Position numbers and translations under genes: made by a program. From assembly GCF_001462205.1 (NCBI RefSeq), contig NZ_LKIR01000062.1, forward strand, positions 34,082-98,081: a stretch of 64,000 nt of DNA, in the 5' to 3' direction. Positions 8,968 to 19,084 of the stretch are shown here, piece after piece (the first letter of the stretch is position 1; each line of letters starts with the position of its first letter). The DNA comes from Haloparvum sedimenti. GTDB taxonomy: Archaea > Halobacteriota > Halobacteria > Halobacteriales > Haloferacaceae. The notes below the pieces were generated by a model, which saw only the letters and a list, made by a program, of their open reading frames with translations, did no database searches and was not told the origin of the DNA.

Positions 8968-11130
8968 ATGAGCCACGAGGACTTCCCCACCGACGACCCC
9001 GCGGTGGTGACCTGCGGGCTGCCGTACGCCAACGGCGACCTGCACGTCGGTCACCTCCGCACCTACGTGGGCGGCGACGTGTACGCCCGCGCGCTGCGCA
9101 CACTGGGCCAGCAGACCGCGTTCGTCTCCGGCTCGGACATGCACGGCACGCCCGTCGCGGTCAACGCGGAGCAGGAGGGCGTCTCCCCCGAGGAGTTCGC
9201 GCTCGGCTGGCACGAGGAGTACGAGGCGACGTTCCCGAAGTTCAACGTCGCGTTCGACAACTACGGCCACACCCACGACGAGACCAACACCGAGCTCACC
9301 CAGGAGCTGGTCCGCGACCTCGACGAGGCTGGCCACGTCTACGAGAAGGAGATCATGGTCGCGTACGACCCCGAGGACGACCAGTACCTCCCCGACCGCT
9401 ACGTCGAGGGGACCTGTCCGTACTGCGGCGCCCACGCCCGCGGAGACGAGTGCGACGAGGGGTGCCAGCGCCACCTCGAGCCCGGCGAGATCGAGGACCC
9501 CGTCTCCACCATCACCGGCAACCCTGCCGAGTACCACGAGCGGACCCACAAGTTCTTCGAGGTGTCCGCCTTTTCCGACTACCTCTCCGACTTTCTCGAC
9601 CGCCTTGAGGGGACCTCGAACGCGCGGAACCAGCCCCGCGAGTGGATCGAGCAGGGGCTCCAGGACTGGTGTATCACCCGCGACATGGACTGGGGGATCG
9701 ACTACCCCGACGCGGAGGGCGAGGAGTCCGACCTCGTGCTGTACGTCTGGGTCGACGCGCCGATCGAGTACATCGCCTCCACGAAGCAGTACTCCGAGCG
9801 CGTGGGCAGCGGGGTCTTCGACTGGGAGGCGGTGTGGGGCGCGGGCGAGCACGCCGCGACCGCCGCGGACGCCACCGACCCCGACGCGGTCGACCCCGAC
9901 GAGGTCGGCGGCGAGGTCGTCCACGTCATCGGCCGCGACATCATCCAGCACCACACGGTATTCTGGCCCGCGATGCTCCGCGGGACGGGCCACGTCGAGC
10001 CGCGTGCCGTGATGGCCTCGGGCTTCGTGACGCTGGGGGGTAAGGGCTTCTCGACGAGTCGCGACCGCGCCGTCTGGGCCGACGAGTACATCGACGAGGG
10101 GTTCCACCCCGACCTGCTGCGCTACTACCTCGCCACCAACGGCGGGTTCCAGCAGGACGTCGACTTCTCGTGGGAGCGCTTCCGCGAGCGCGTCAACAAC
10201 GAGCTGGTGGGGACGGTCGGCAACTTCCTCTACCGCTCGCTTTTGTTCGCGCACCGCAACTACGAGGGAGCTCCCGAGGACGTCGAGGGGCCGAGCGACG
10301 AGGTCGAGAGCCGGATCGACGGCGCGGTCGCCGACTTCACCGACGCCGTTAACGACTACTCGGTCCGCGACGCGGGCGACGCGGTCACCCATCTCGCGGC
10401 GTTCGGCAACGAGTACATCCAGCGCAACGAGCCGTGGAGCCTCGTCGACGACGACCCCGAGCGCGCGAAGCAGGTCGTCTACGACTGCGTCCAGATCGCG
10501 AAGGCGATCGCCGTCCTCTTCGAGCCGGTCGCCCCCGAGAAGTGCGAGCGCCTCTGGGCCCAGCTCGGCGAGGACGGCTCCGTCCACGACGCGACGCGTG
10601 CCGACGCGCTGGCGGCGCCCGCGGGGGCGTTCCCGGAGCCAGCCGCCCTGTTCGAGAAGATCGAGGAGGAGCGCGTCGAGGAGCTGAACGCGAAGCTCGA
10701 GGAGCGCGTGGCCGACGCGACCGAGGACAACGAGAACGAGGAGACGGCGGACGCAGCCGATGAGGATTCCGACACCGACGACGCCATGACCGACTTCGAC
10801 CCCATCACCGACGACCGCATCGACTTCGAGACGTTCGAGGAGCTCGACATCCGGGTCGGCCGGATCGAGAGCGCGGAGGGCATCGAGGGCGCGGACAAGC
10901 TCGCGAAGCTCACCGTCGACATCGGCGTGGAGACGCGCCAGATCGTCGCCGGGATCAAGCAGCTCCACGACCTCGACGCCATCGAGGGCGAGAAGGTGGT
11001 CGTCCTCGCGAACCTCGAGAAGGCGGAGCTGTTCGGCGTCGAGTCGAACGGCATGGTGCTGGCGGCCGGCGAAGAGGCCGACCTGCTGACGACCCACGGC
11101 GACGCCGAGCCGGGCGAGCGGATCCGGTAG
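8968..11130 (+). CDS. metG: Methionyl-tRNA synthetase
   Basis: 720 residues; charges tRNA-Met. The class I HIGH motif appears as HVGHL in GLPYANGDLHVGHL, and the KMSKS motif as the FSTSR variant in GGKGFSTSRDRAVW. A CPYCG...CDEGC pair in the connective peptide is the zinc knuckle. After an acidic linker (about residues 585-605) comes a C-terminal EMAPII-like tRNA-binding domain (FETFEELDIRVGRIESAEG) to the end. The start MSHEDFPTDDPAVVTCGLPYANGD is the first ATG compatible with the fold; an in-frame upstream extension overlaps the divergent promoter region and is not plausible. Confidence 0.97.
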   Translation: MSHEDFPTDDPAVVTCGLPYANGDLHVGHLRTYVGGDVYARALRTLGQQTAFVSGSDMHGTPVAVNAEQEGVSPEEFALGWHEEYEATFPKFNVAFDNYGHTHDETNTELTQELVRDLDEAGHVYEKEIMVAYDPEDDQYLPDRYVEGTCPYCGAHARGDECDEGCQRHLEPGEIEDPVSTITGNPAEYHERTHKFFEVSAFSDYLSDFLDRLEGTSNARNQPREWIEQGLQDWCITRDMDWGIDYPDAEGEESDLVLYVWVDAPIEYIASTKQYSERVGSGVFDWEAVWGAGEHAATAADATDPDAVDPDEVGGEVVHVIGRDIIQHHTVFWPAMLRGTGHVEPRAVMASGFVTLGGKGFSTSRDRAVWADEYIDEGFHPDLLRYYLATNGGFQQDVDFSWERFRERVNNELVGTVGNFLYRSLLFAHRNYEGAPEDVEGPSDEVESRIDGAVADFTDAVNDYSVRDAGDAVTHLAAFGNEYIQRNEPWSLVDDDPERAKQVVYDCVQIAKAIAVLFEPVAPEKCERLWAQLGEDGSVHDATRADALAAPAGAFPEPAALFEKIEEERVEELNAKLEERVADATEDNENEETADAADEDSDTDDAMTDFDPITDDRIDFETFEELDIRVGRIESAEGIEGADKLAKLTVDIGVETRQIVAGIKQLHDLDAIEGEKVVVLANLEKAELFGVESNGMVLAAGEEADLLTTHGDAEPGERIR

Positions 11131-11192
11131 ACGCCGGACCGGGAACGCCGGACCGCGGGGCGCGGTCGAAGCCGGAGCGCCGACCCCGCGAG

Positions 11193-12893
<1,701 letters not shown>

Positions 12894-12915
12894 GCCCGGA
12901 GGTTTCGCCGGACAG

Positions 12916-12924
12916 TTCTTAAGC
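12916..12924 (-). promoter_or_regulatory. Probable TATA box for the mutase gene
   Basis: Read on the minus strand this is GCTTAAGAA, 23-31 bases before the start at 12893, the normal archaeal TATA spacing for a leaderless or short-leader transcript. Confidence 0.4.
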
Positions 12925-13029
12925 GTTTTTCACACGTTTCGGTGACGGCGAGACTTGCGGCGATATGCGGATCGGGGTGGATGAGTCGCCGAAAAGGCTG
13001 ATTGGAACGTTCCTGACCGCTCGCGATAC

Positions 13030-13178
13030 GTTTGTTCTGGATCAGTCAAGCGTCCTGCTGCACTTACTGCCGACGACACCCAGAAAGCACCCGACCGCTC
13101 GCTTTAGGTTTGCTCTGAATCAGTCAAGCGCTCTGCTGCGCTTGCCGCTAACACCCAGAAAGCCCTCGACCGGTCGCG
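13030..13178. repeat. Two imperfect tandem copies of a ~72-base unit
   Basis: Unit 1 (13030-13101) and unit 2 (13108-13178) share ATCAGTCAAGCG, CTGCTGC, ACACCCAGAAAGC and CGACCGGTCG-like blocks in the same order, 78 bases apart. ACACCCAGAAAGC is also found, inverted, near 13608-13620 at the end of the larger dispersed repeat, so these may be partial copies of its end. Confidence 0.7.
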
Positions 13179-13250
13179 GGTTCTCAGCAGGATATCCGCG
13201 CTCTCCACAACGCCCGCGCGGATAGAGCCTGTCTGAGAACCCGCGACCGG
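13170..13250. repeat. Perfect 18-bp inverted repeat with nested 9-bp arms
   Basis: Left arm 13170-13187 (CCGGTCGCGGGTTCTCAG) and right arm 13233-13250 are exact reverse complements. Inside them, 13193-13201 (TATCCGCGC) and 13216-13224 form a second exact 9-bp pair around a 14-base loop. The whole is an 81-base GC-rich cruciform or RNA hairpin. It has no coding content. Confidence 0.85.
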
Positions 13251-13665
13251 CCTCGCCCTTTCAGTCCGCCAGGGGGTGATTTGTGGAGTCAGTTGTTGAG
13301 GCTGATTGCTTGGTGATTCGTCACACCGGCTGTCGAGTCAAGCGTGGCCTCACTCCTCCCCAACCTCAGCCGACCGCGGCCTTCGCGTTTCTCCGGCTGC
13401 GGTCGGGTTCCGCCGGAAATCGGAGATTTCCGAGCAGCCGGCGTGCAGTAGCGCGCCGGCGAGGGAGGTCGCGGGCCGGCCGCCTGCGGTGCGGTGGGTG
13501 GGATTGAAAGGGGCAGGCGGCTCGATCCGGCCCCGACGCCGTAAGCACCGCAGCGGGCTGTGCGGAGAGCGAGGAGCGCAGCGAGGCGCGGCCGGTCGAG
13601 CCGCCTGGGGCTTTCTGGGAGTTAGCGTTCCGAGTAGCAGGATCTGCAACCGAGACGAACACGGG
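13245..13665. repeat. Dispersed intergenic repeat, copy A (with inverted end)
   Basis: The first half (CCCTTTCAGTCC near 13256, CTCCCCAACCTCAG near 13355, then the double hairpin) follows the order of the copy at 53.5 kb. Past about 13490 the sequence returns in inverted orientation: GTGGGATTGAAAGGGGCAG, then CTGGGGCTTTCTGGGAG and GCAGGATCTGC near 13640, the mirror of the end sequence at 53457. It therefore looks like two element ends facing each other. No believable gene lies inside. Confidence 0.65.
13414..13460 (+). ncRNA. Candidate double hairpin in dispersed repeat (copy A)
   Basis: Hairpin 1 is 13414-13432, 8-bp stem CGGAAATC / GATTTCCG with loop GGA. After AGCA, hairpin 2 is 13437-13460, 7-bp stem GCCGGCG / CGCCGGC with loop TGCAGTAGCG. 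The same pair of hairpins with the same spacing and loops is at 53634-53680, where one base pair in each stem has changed on both sides. Whether it acts as RNA or as DNA is unknown; the strand is arbitrary. Confidence 0.5.
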
Positions 13666-13757
13666 CCCGTCTGAGGGAGAACCAGCCACGAACTCGCCCT
13701 GCTCACCACCCACTGAAGTTGTAAGCATCTTTTACACGCCGCCCACCAACGCCACCT

Positions 13758-14867
13758 ATGGCGACACGCGAGGCGACCTGGCGCTACCGCGAGCGGTTCG
13801 GGGACGCGTTCGGGCGCACCTTCTTCCGGCGGTTCGGACCCGGCGTCGTCTCCAGCGTCGGGATCGGGACGTACCTCGGCGAGCCGACCGACGCGGTCGA
13901 CGAGCGCTACCGGGCGGCGATCCGGCTCGCGCTGGAGTCGGGCGTCAACGTCGTCGACACGGCGGTCAACTACCGCTGCGGCCGCTCCGAGCGCGCGGTC
14001 GGCGACGCGCTCGCGGCCGCGGACGTCGACCGCGACGCGGTGCTGGTGGCCACGAAGGGCGGCTTCGTCCCCTTCGACGGCACTCGACCCGAGGACCCGG
14101 CCGCGTACGTCCGCAAAGAGTTCCTCGACGCGGGAGTCGTGGACCGCGAGGACCTCGCGCGCGGGAGCCACGCTATCGCGCCCGGCTTCCTCGACGCGAT
14201 GCTCGACCGATCGCTGTCGGCGCTCCGGCTCGACGCGGTCGACTGCTACTACGTCCACAACCCCGAGACGCAACTCGCCATCCGCTCGAGGGCCGAGGTC
14301 TACGACGCGCTGGAGGCGGCCTTCGAGCTGCTGGAGCGCCGGCGGCTCGCGGGCGACCTCGGCCGGTACGGCGTGGCGACGTGGGAGGCGTTCCGGGTGC
14401 CGGAAGGTCACGAGTCGTACCTCTCGCTGCCGGCCGTGATCGAGCGGGCGGAGCGAGCCGCTGAGACGGTCGGCGCTGACGACTGCGGCTTCGAGGCGGT
14501 CCAGCTCCCGTTCAACGTCGCGATGGCGGACGCGTTCACGCGCGCGAACCAGCCGCGACCGGACGGCCCCGCGGGGGAGGCCGACGAACGCGTCTCGACG
14601 CTGGAGTGCGCCCACGAGGCCGGAGTCGGCGTGTTCACGAGCGCGAGCATCGGCCAGGGGGAGCTGTCCACCTCGCTACCGGACTACGTGGCGGACCGAC
14701 TGGCGGGCGACACGCCCGCCCAGCGCGCGCTCAACTTCGCGCGGAGCGCGCCGGGCGTGACCTGCTCGCTGGTGGGTGCGAGCGGCCGCGACCACGTCCG
14801 CGAGAACGTCGCGGCGGGAACGTTCGACCCGCTGGGGGCGAACGCCTTCGACGCGGTCTTCGAGTGA
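13758..14867 (+). CDS. Aldo/keto reductase
   Basis: 369 residues of the aldo/keto reductase TIM-barrel family (NADPH-dependent carbonyl reduction). Family segments visible: SSVGIGTYLGEPTD, the catalytic region SGVNVVDTAVNYRCGRSERAVG with Asp and Tyr, ATKGG, the YYVHNPE strand, and a C-terminal SLVGASGRDHVREN cofactor-binding stretch. It has an insertion around residues 105-140 compared with short family members. Substrate is not predictable. The preceding 860 bases are repeat DNA, so its promoter lies just beside or within a repeat. Confidence 0.88.
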   Translation: MATREATWRYRERFGDAFGRTFFRRFGPGVVSSVGIGTYLGEPTDAVDERYRAAIRLALESGVNVVDTAVNYRCGRSERAVGDALAAADVDRDAVLVATKGGFVPFDGTRPEDPAAYVRKEFLDAGVVDREDLARGSHAIAPGFLDAMLDRSLSALRLDAVDCYYVHNPETQLAIRSRAEVYDALEAAFELLERRRLAGDLGRYGVATWEAFRVPEGHESYLSLPAVIERAERAAETVGADDCGFEAVQLPFNVAMADAFTRANQPRPDGPAGEADERVSTLECAHEAGVGVFTSASIGQGELSTSLPDYVADRLAGDTPAQRALNFARSAPGVTCSLVGASGRDHVRENVAAGTFDPLGANAFDAVFE

Positions 14868-14975
14868 GGGGAACGCGGCCGGGCCGGGGACGGGGGGCGG
14901 CTCGCCTGGACCCCGGTGCGCTCGGCGAATGTGGTTCGAGAAACGTGGGAAAAATGGGCCCGAACAGTGATTCTG

Positions 14976-15012
14976 ACAAAAAACGACCTGACAAAAAACG
15001 AGCCCAACAAAA
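14976..15012 (-). terminator. U-tract terminator for the zinc-finger micro-protein
   Basis: On the minus strand, downstream of the gene ending at 15066, there are TTTTG and two runs of six T (14993-14998 and 14978-14983) within the repeated TCGTTTTTTGTCAG. This fits archaeal termination on the minus strand. Confidence 0.5.
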
Positions 15013-15065
15013 GTGCGCGTAGAAGCGTGCGTCCGAAAAAGCGCGCTCGGGGGAGTGGGGACGCC

Positions 15066-15236
15066 TCAGCGGAGTTCCTTGAACTCGGCCTCGCACTCCG
15101 GACAGATCCGCACCGAGTACACCTTCTCGGGGTCGTTCTGCTTCTTGAGCACCTTCTCGCAGGCCGCGCAGTTGAGCCGCTCGTAGGTGTCCTTGAACAG
15201 GTCCCCGTCGCGTAGCCCCTTCCGAGTCGACTTCAT
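15066..15236 (-). CDS. HVO_0758-type zinc finger micro-protein
   Basis: 56 residues, easily missed because it is short. It starts MKSTRKGLRDGDLFKDTYER, has two C-x-x-C knuckles (CAAC and CPEC) about 20 residues apart, and ends EFKELR. Length, start, cysteine spacing and end match the Haloferax HVO_0758 family, whose solution structure shows a single zinc-binding fold. A U-rich terminator follows. Its molecular role in the cell is not established; related micro-proteins affect swarming and biofilm in Haloferax. Confidence 0.9.
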   Translation of the reverse strand: MKSTRKGLRDGDLFKDTYERLNCAACEKVLKKQNDPEKVYSVRICPECEAEFKELR

Positions 15237-15430
15237 ACGCGGGAGTTGGACGCCGGGCGTGTTAAAGACCCCGCCGCGGGCGCGTGGATACGTGGCGGTC
15301 GGGAATGTGGCCGTCGTCGCAGTCGCCGCGAGGTCACCGGACGGTCGACACGCGGTCGGCGGACGGTCACCGCACGTTCGTTGCCGTCCCCTTTCGGAAC
15401 GCTTGAAACGGCCGACGTGTTACGGCGACT

Positions 15431-16588
15431 GTGTCTCGCGCCAAGCTGTTCGGGTCGCTGTGCGGGTTGGTGTTCCTCGTCAACTTCGCGCGGGTGATCT
15501 TCGCCCCGCTCGTCGGCGAGTTCATCGACGAGTTCGCGATCCGGGAGGGGACGGCCGGCCTCGTCGTCACGCTGGCGTGGGTCGGCTCCGCGGCGCCGCG
15601 GTTCCCGACCGGCTGGCTGCTCACGAAGGTGCCGCGCCACCACGTCGTGCTCGCGTCCGGCGCCATGCTCTCGCTCGGCGCCGTCTTCCTGGGGTTCACC
15701 GACGGCGTCGCGTGGCTGATGGTCGGCGCGTTCGCGGTCGGCACCGCCTCCGGCGTCTACTTCGTCTCCGCGAACCCCTTCATCTCGGAGCTGTTCCCCG
15801 ACCGCGTCGGCCGCGTGATGGGGATCCACGGCATGGCGAGTCAGGTCGCGGCGGTCGTCGTCGCCCCCGTCGCAACCGTCGCGCTGTGGTACGACTGGCG
15901 CTACGCGTTCTTCGGGCTGGGCGTCCTCGCAGCCCTCCTAACCGCCCTGACGTACGTGCTCGCGCGCCGCGCGGACCTCCCCGACGTGGACGTGGCTGCG
16001 ACCGGCTTCCTCGCCGCGGCCCGCTCCGAATGGCACATCATCGTCGCCGGCGTCGCGCTGATGGGGATCACGAGCTTCGTCTGGCAGGGGCTGTTCAACT
16101 TCTACGAGCTCTACATGGTCGCGAAGGGGCTGCCGCAGGCGACGGCCAGAAACCTCCTGACGGTCATCTTCGCCGCCGGCGTCCCTGCGTTCTTCATTTC
16201 GGGCTCCCTCGTCGACCGCTTCCCGCGCGTGCAGTTCCTGCTCGCTGTCATCGCCTCGTTCGTCTGCTCGGTGTTCCTGATCGTCGCCGCCTCCGGGCTC
16301 TGGCCGCTCGTCGCCGCCACGACGCTGGCCGGCTTCACCATCCACGCGATGTTCCCCGCGGCGGACGCGTACATCCTCGACACGCTCCCGGACACGACGC
16401 GCGCGACCGCGTACGCCGTCTTCTCCGGCGGCATGATGCTCACGCAGGCGCTCGGATCCTCGGCGGTCGGGGCGCTCGTCGAGCGGGGAATCGCCTACGA
16501 CACGGTGTTTACGGTCTTTGCGGCCGGACTCGCGGTGCTCGTCGTCGTCTTCGCGGGACTGGACCGCGCCGGGCGGATCCCCGGGTGA
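15431..16588 (+). CDS. Major facilitator superfamily transporter
   Basis: 385 residues with about 12 hydrophobic segments (for example LFGSLCGLVFLVNFARVIF and VVVAPVATVALWYDW). A conserved MFS-type loop is seen after TM2 (PTGWLLTKVPRHHVVLASG). GTG start chosen since it begins directly before TM1. The substrate cannot be told from sequence. It is a single gene, divergent from the micro-protein, followed 86 bases later by the glycosyltransferase. Confidence 0.88.
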   Translation: MSRAKLFGSLCGLVFLVNFARVIFAPLVGEFIDEFAIREGTAGLVVTLAWVGSAAPRFPTGWLLTKVPRHHVVLASGAMLSLGAVFLGFTDGVAWLMVGAFAVGTASGVYFVSANPFISELFPDRVGRVMGIHGMASQVAAVVVAPVATVALWYDWRYAFFGLGVLAALLTALTYVLARRADLPDVDVAATGFLAAARSEWHIIVAGVALMGITSFVWQGLFNFYELYMVAKGLPQATARNLLTVIFAAGVPAFFISGSLVDRFPRVQFLLAVIASFVCSVFLIVAASGLWPLVAATTLAGFTIHAMFPAADAYILDTLPDTTRATAYAVFSGGMMLTQALGSSAVGALVERGIAYDTVFTVFAAGLAVLVVVFAGLDRAGRIPG

Positions 16589-16674
16589 GGGGTCGGCAAC
16601 GCGGCCACGGATCGACGACCGCTGTTCCTCCGCGACCCGCGGCCTTTTGAGTCGGCCGGCCCTCCCTTCGGTCG

Positions 16675-17772
16675 ATGGAGTACGTCCAGGAGCGCGTGAC
16701 GACCCTCCACGCGCTGACGGACCGGACGCCGGACGCGCCGACCGACCGCGCGGCGGTGGTGGTGCCGATGACGGAACGCGAGTACGGCGGGCTGGCGGCC
16801 GAGCGCGTGCTGACCGCGCTAGAGGCGGTCGACCCGGCCCGCGTGGTCGTGCCGCTGCGCGCGACCCCCGAACACGCCGGACCGTTCCACGAGTGGCTGA
16901 GCGAGTTCGACCTTCCCGTGGAGACGCTCTGGTGTGACGGACCGCGACTGGCGACGCTGCTCGCCGAGCACGGTCTCGACGGCGAGCGCGGGAAGGGACG
17001 CGACGTGTGGCTCGGGCTCGGCCGCGCGATCACCGAGGAGTTCGTCGTCGTCCACGACGCGGACACGCGCAGCTACAGCCCGGCGTACGTCCCGCGTCTG
17101 TTGTTCCCGCTCGCGCACGGCCACGCCTTCTCGAAGGGCTACTACGCCCGCGTCGAGGACGGGAAGCTCTACGGACGCCTGTTCCGGCTGCTGTACCGGC
17201 CGCTCGTGCGAGCGCTCGCGGACGCACACGACGCGCCGATCGTGGACTATCTGGACGCGTTCCGGTACGCGCTCGCGGGCGAGTTCGCGGCGACGAGCGA
17301 CCTGGTGGCCGGGCTGCGGATCCCCCGCGGCTGGGGCCTGGAGGTCGGGACGCTCGGCGACGCGTTCGCGCAGGCCGGCTTTTCCGGCTCGGCGCAGGTC
17401 GACCTCGGACGCTACGAGCACGACCACCGCTCCGTCCGCGGGCCGACCGGGCTCGCCGACATGAGCGATGCGGTCACGGGGGCCGTCCTCCGAGCGCTCG
17501 CGGATCACGGCGTCGAGCCGGACCTCGACGCGCTGCCGGGCCGGTACCGGGAGGCGGCCGAGCGGATCGTGACCGGCTACGCCACCGACGCCGCGTTCAA
17601 CGGGCTCGAGTACGACCGCGAGGCCGAGTTGGCGCAAGTCGAGACGTACGCCGACTCCGTGACCGCGCCCGGAGCGGACACCCGGCTCCCGGCGTGGGCC
17701 GAAACGGGGCTCTCGCCCGACGCGGTCCGCGAGGCGGCGCGGGCCGACCTCTCGGAGGTGCTCGGCTCGTGA
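16675..17772 (+). CDS. Glucosyl-3-phosphoglycerate synthase-like glycosyltransferase
   Basis: 365 residues of the GpgS/MpgS (GT81-type) glycosyltransferase group, enzymes that join an NDP-sugar to 3-phosphoglycerate on the way to glucosylglycerate or mannosylglycerate solutes. Visible: GKGRDVWLGLGRA, then the metal-binding VVHDADTRSYSPAYVPRLL, FSKGYYARVEDGKLYGRLFR, and RIPRGWGLEVGTL. No phosphatase partner is adjacent. The next gene overlaps it (GTGA), so they are likely coexpressed. Exact donor and acceptor are not certain. Confidence 0.83.
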   Translation: MEYVQERVTTLHALTDRTPDAPTDRAAVVVPMTEREYGGLAAERVLTALEAVDPARVVVPLRATPEHAGPFHEWLSEFDLPVETLWCDGPRLATLLAEHGLDGERGKGRDVWLGLGRAITEEFVVVHDADTRSYSPAYVPRLLFPLAHGHAFSKGYYARVEDGKLYGRLFRLLYRPLVRALADAHDAPIVDYLDAFRYALAGEFAATSDLVAGLRIPRGWGLEVGTLGDAFAQAGFSGSAQVDLGRYEHDHRSVRGPTGLADMSDAVTGAVLRALADHGVEPDLDALPGRYREAAERIVTGYATDAAFNGLEYDREAELAQVETYADSVTAPGADTRLPAWAETGLSPDAVREAARADLSEVLGS

Positions 17773-18326
17773 CCGACTTCGGTGACCCGGCTGAGGGGCC
17801 CTCGGCCGCCAGCATCGCGGCTCGCGACGAGATCGCCGGCGTCGTCGACCTGTTCGGCGCCCTCACGCGCGCCGAGCTGCGGAAGGCGCTCTCGGAGCTG
17901 GCGTTCAAGCGGGGCGCCGACGTGGACGAGGCGGCGGTCGACGCGGCGGTCGACGCCGCGATCCGCGAGTACGCGCTGGTTCCGGTCGACGCGTCGCCGG
18001 ACGGGGGCGGGACCGTCCCCGCGGTGAGCGACGACGACCTCCTCGCGGTCGGGCCGGCCGCGTTCCCGACGCTGCCCGAACGGGCGGAGGACCTCCCGCA
18101 CATTCTCGACGTGCCCGACCGCGACCCCGACCGCGCGGCGCTCGGGCGCGCCGTGGCGAGCCGGCTCCGCGCGGAGGCCGACGCCCTCCTCGACGCGTCG
18201 GGGTCCCGCGGGGGCGACCGCGCCGAGACCCTGCTCGACGTCTGCTACGACCTCGACGTGTGGGCGCCCGTAGAGACCGACGACGTGCGCGACCGGTTGA
18301 CCGAGGCGCTGGCCGACGCCGAGTGA
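17769..18326 (+). CDS. Haloarchaeal conserved protein (DUF7109-like)
   Basis: 185 residues, soluble and very acidic. Begins at the GTG that overlaps the TGA of the glycosyltransferase. The N-terminal half (ARDEIAGVVDLFGALTRAEL, ALSELAFKRGADVDEAAV) resembles a winged-helix module; the C-terminal half has LPHILDVPDRDPDR and ends in an acidic helix. I believe this is the conserved haloarchaeal family DUF7109, with no known function. Overlap with the sugar transferase suggests a regulatory or accessory role, which is inference only. Confidence 0.7.
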   Translation: MTDFGDPAEGPSAASIAARDEIAGVVDLFGALTRAELRKALSELAFKRGADVDEAAVDAAVDAAIREYALVPVDASPDGGGTVPAVSDDDLLAVGPAAFPTLPERAEDLPHILDVPDRDPDRAALGRAVASRLRAEADALLDASGSRGGDRAETLLDVCYDLDVWAPVETDDVRDRLTEALADAE

Positions 18327-18443
18327 CGGCGACGCGAGCGGCGCCGGTCGCCGCGGCCGGGCGGCCGCCCGACACAGTCGCAGGATCCCGGCCGGGACTG
18401 CACGGAGGACAAGACTAACGCCGGCCGGGACCCAGATCCGGGC

Positions 18444-19043
18444 ATGGACCTGTCCGGGCTCCGGCACCGCACGCCGGTCGCGGTCACCGACGCCGCGCGC
18501 GAAGCGGCGGTCCTCGCGCCCCTCCTCCGACGGGACGACGAGCCCCACCTGCTGTTCACCAAGCGCGCCGACCACCTCGGCGAGCATCCCGGGCAGATGA
18601 GCTTCCCCGGCGGCGGTCGCGAGCCCTCCGACGCTGACCTCCGCGCGACCGCGCTCCGGGAGGCCAACGAGGAGATCGGCCTCCGCCCCGAGGAGACCGA
18701 GATCCACGGCGCCCTCGACGACATCACCACGGTCACCGACTACGCCGTCCGCCCGTTCGTCGCGACGGTCCCCGACCGCGAGTACGTCCCCGACGAGAGC
18801 GAGGTCGCGGAGGTGGTGGTCCTCCCGGTCGCCGCGCTCACCGACCTCGCCAACTACGAATCGGAGCGCCGCGACCACCCGGAGTACGGCGACCACCGCG
18901 TCCACTTCTTCCGCGTCGACGGCTACACCGTCTGGGGCGCCACCGGCCGCATGCTCGTCCAGCTGCTGGAGCTGACGACCGACTGGACCATGCCGCCGCA
19001 GGTCGACCGCGTCGTCGACCCCGACGCCGACTTTCCGGTCTGA
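18444..19043 (+). CDS. Nudix hydrolase, CoA pyrophosphatase type
   Basis: 199 residues. The Nudix box is complete (GGGREPSDADLRATALREAN followed by EEIGL). Immediately before it, LLFTKRADHLGEHPGQMSFP matches the extra LLTxR...GQxSFPGG motif of CoA pyrophosphatases (NudL, UPF0035), which cleave CoA and its oxidised forms to phosphopantetheine and 3',5'-ADP. It is followed by a repeat-filled non-coding stretch. Confidence 0.87.
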   Translation: MDLSGLRHRTPVAVTDAAREAAVLAPLLRRDDEPHLLFTKRADHLGEHPGQMSFPGGGREPSDADLRATALREANEEIGLRPEETEIHGALDDITTVTDYAVRPFVATVPDREYVPDESEVAEVVVLPVAALTDLANYESERRDHPEYGDHRVHFFRVDGYTVWGATGRMLVQLLELTTDWTMPPQVDRVVDPDADFPV

Positions 19044-19084
19044 GTGCCCGCAGGGCGACGCGGCGCGGCTGCCTCAGTCGGGCT

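Noticed and set aside
13030..13178. Possible CRISPR-like array
   Set aside because: Only two imperfect units in tandem without unique spacers; no cas genes in the window.
13350..14615. Long minus-strand open frame running from repeat copy A into the aldo/keto reductase gene
   Set aside because: It crosses a non-coding repeat and is antisense to a well-supported gene; composition is that of a shadow frame.
18338..18420. tRNA genes anywhere in the window, including this short gap
   Set aside because: I looked for T-arm patterns such as GGTTCGAATCC on both strands and found none with acceptor pairing; an absence by eye is not a full scan.
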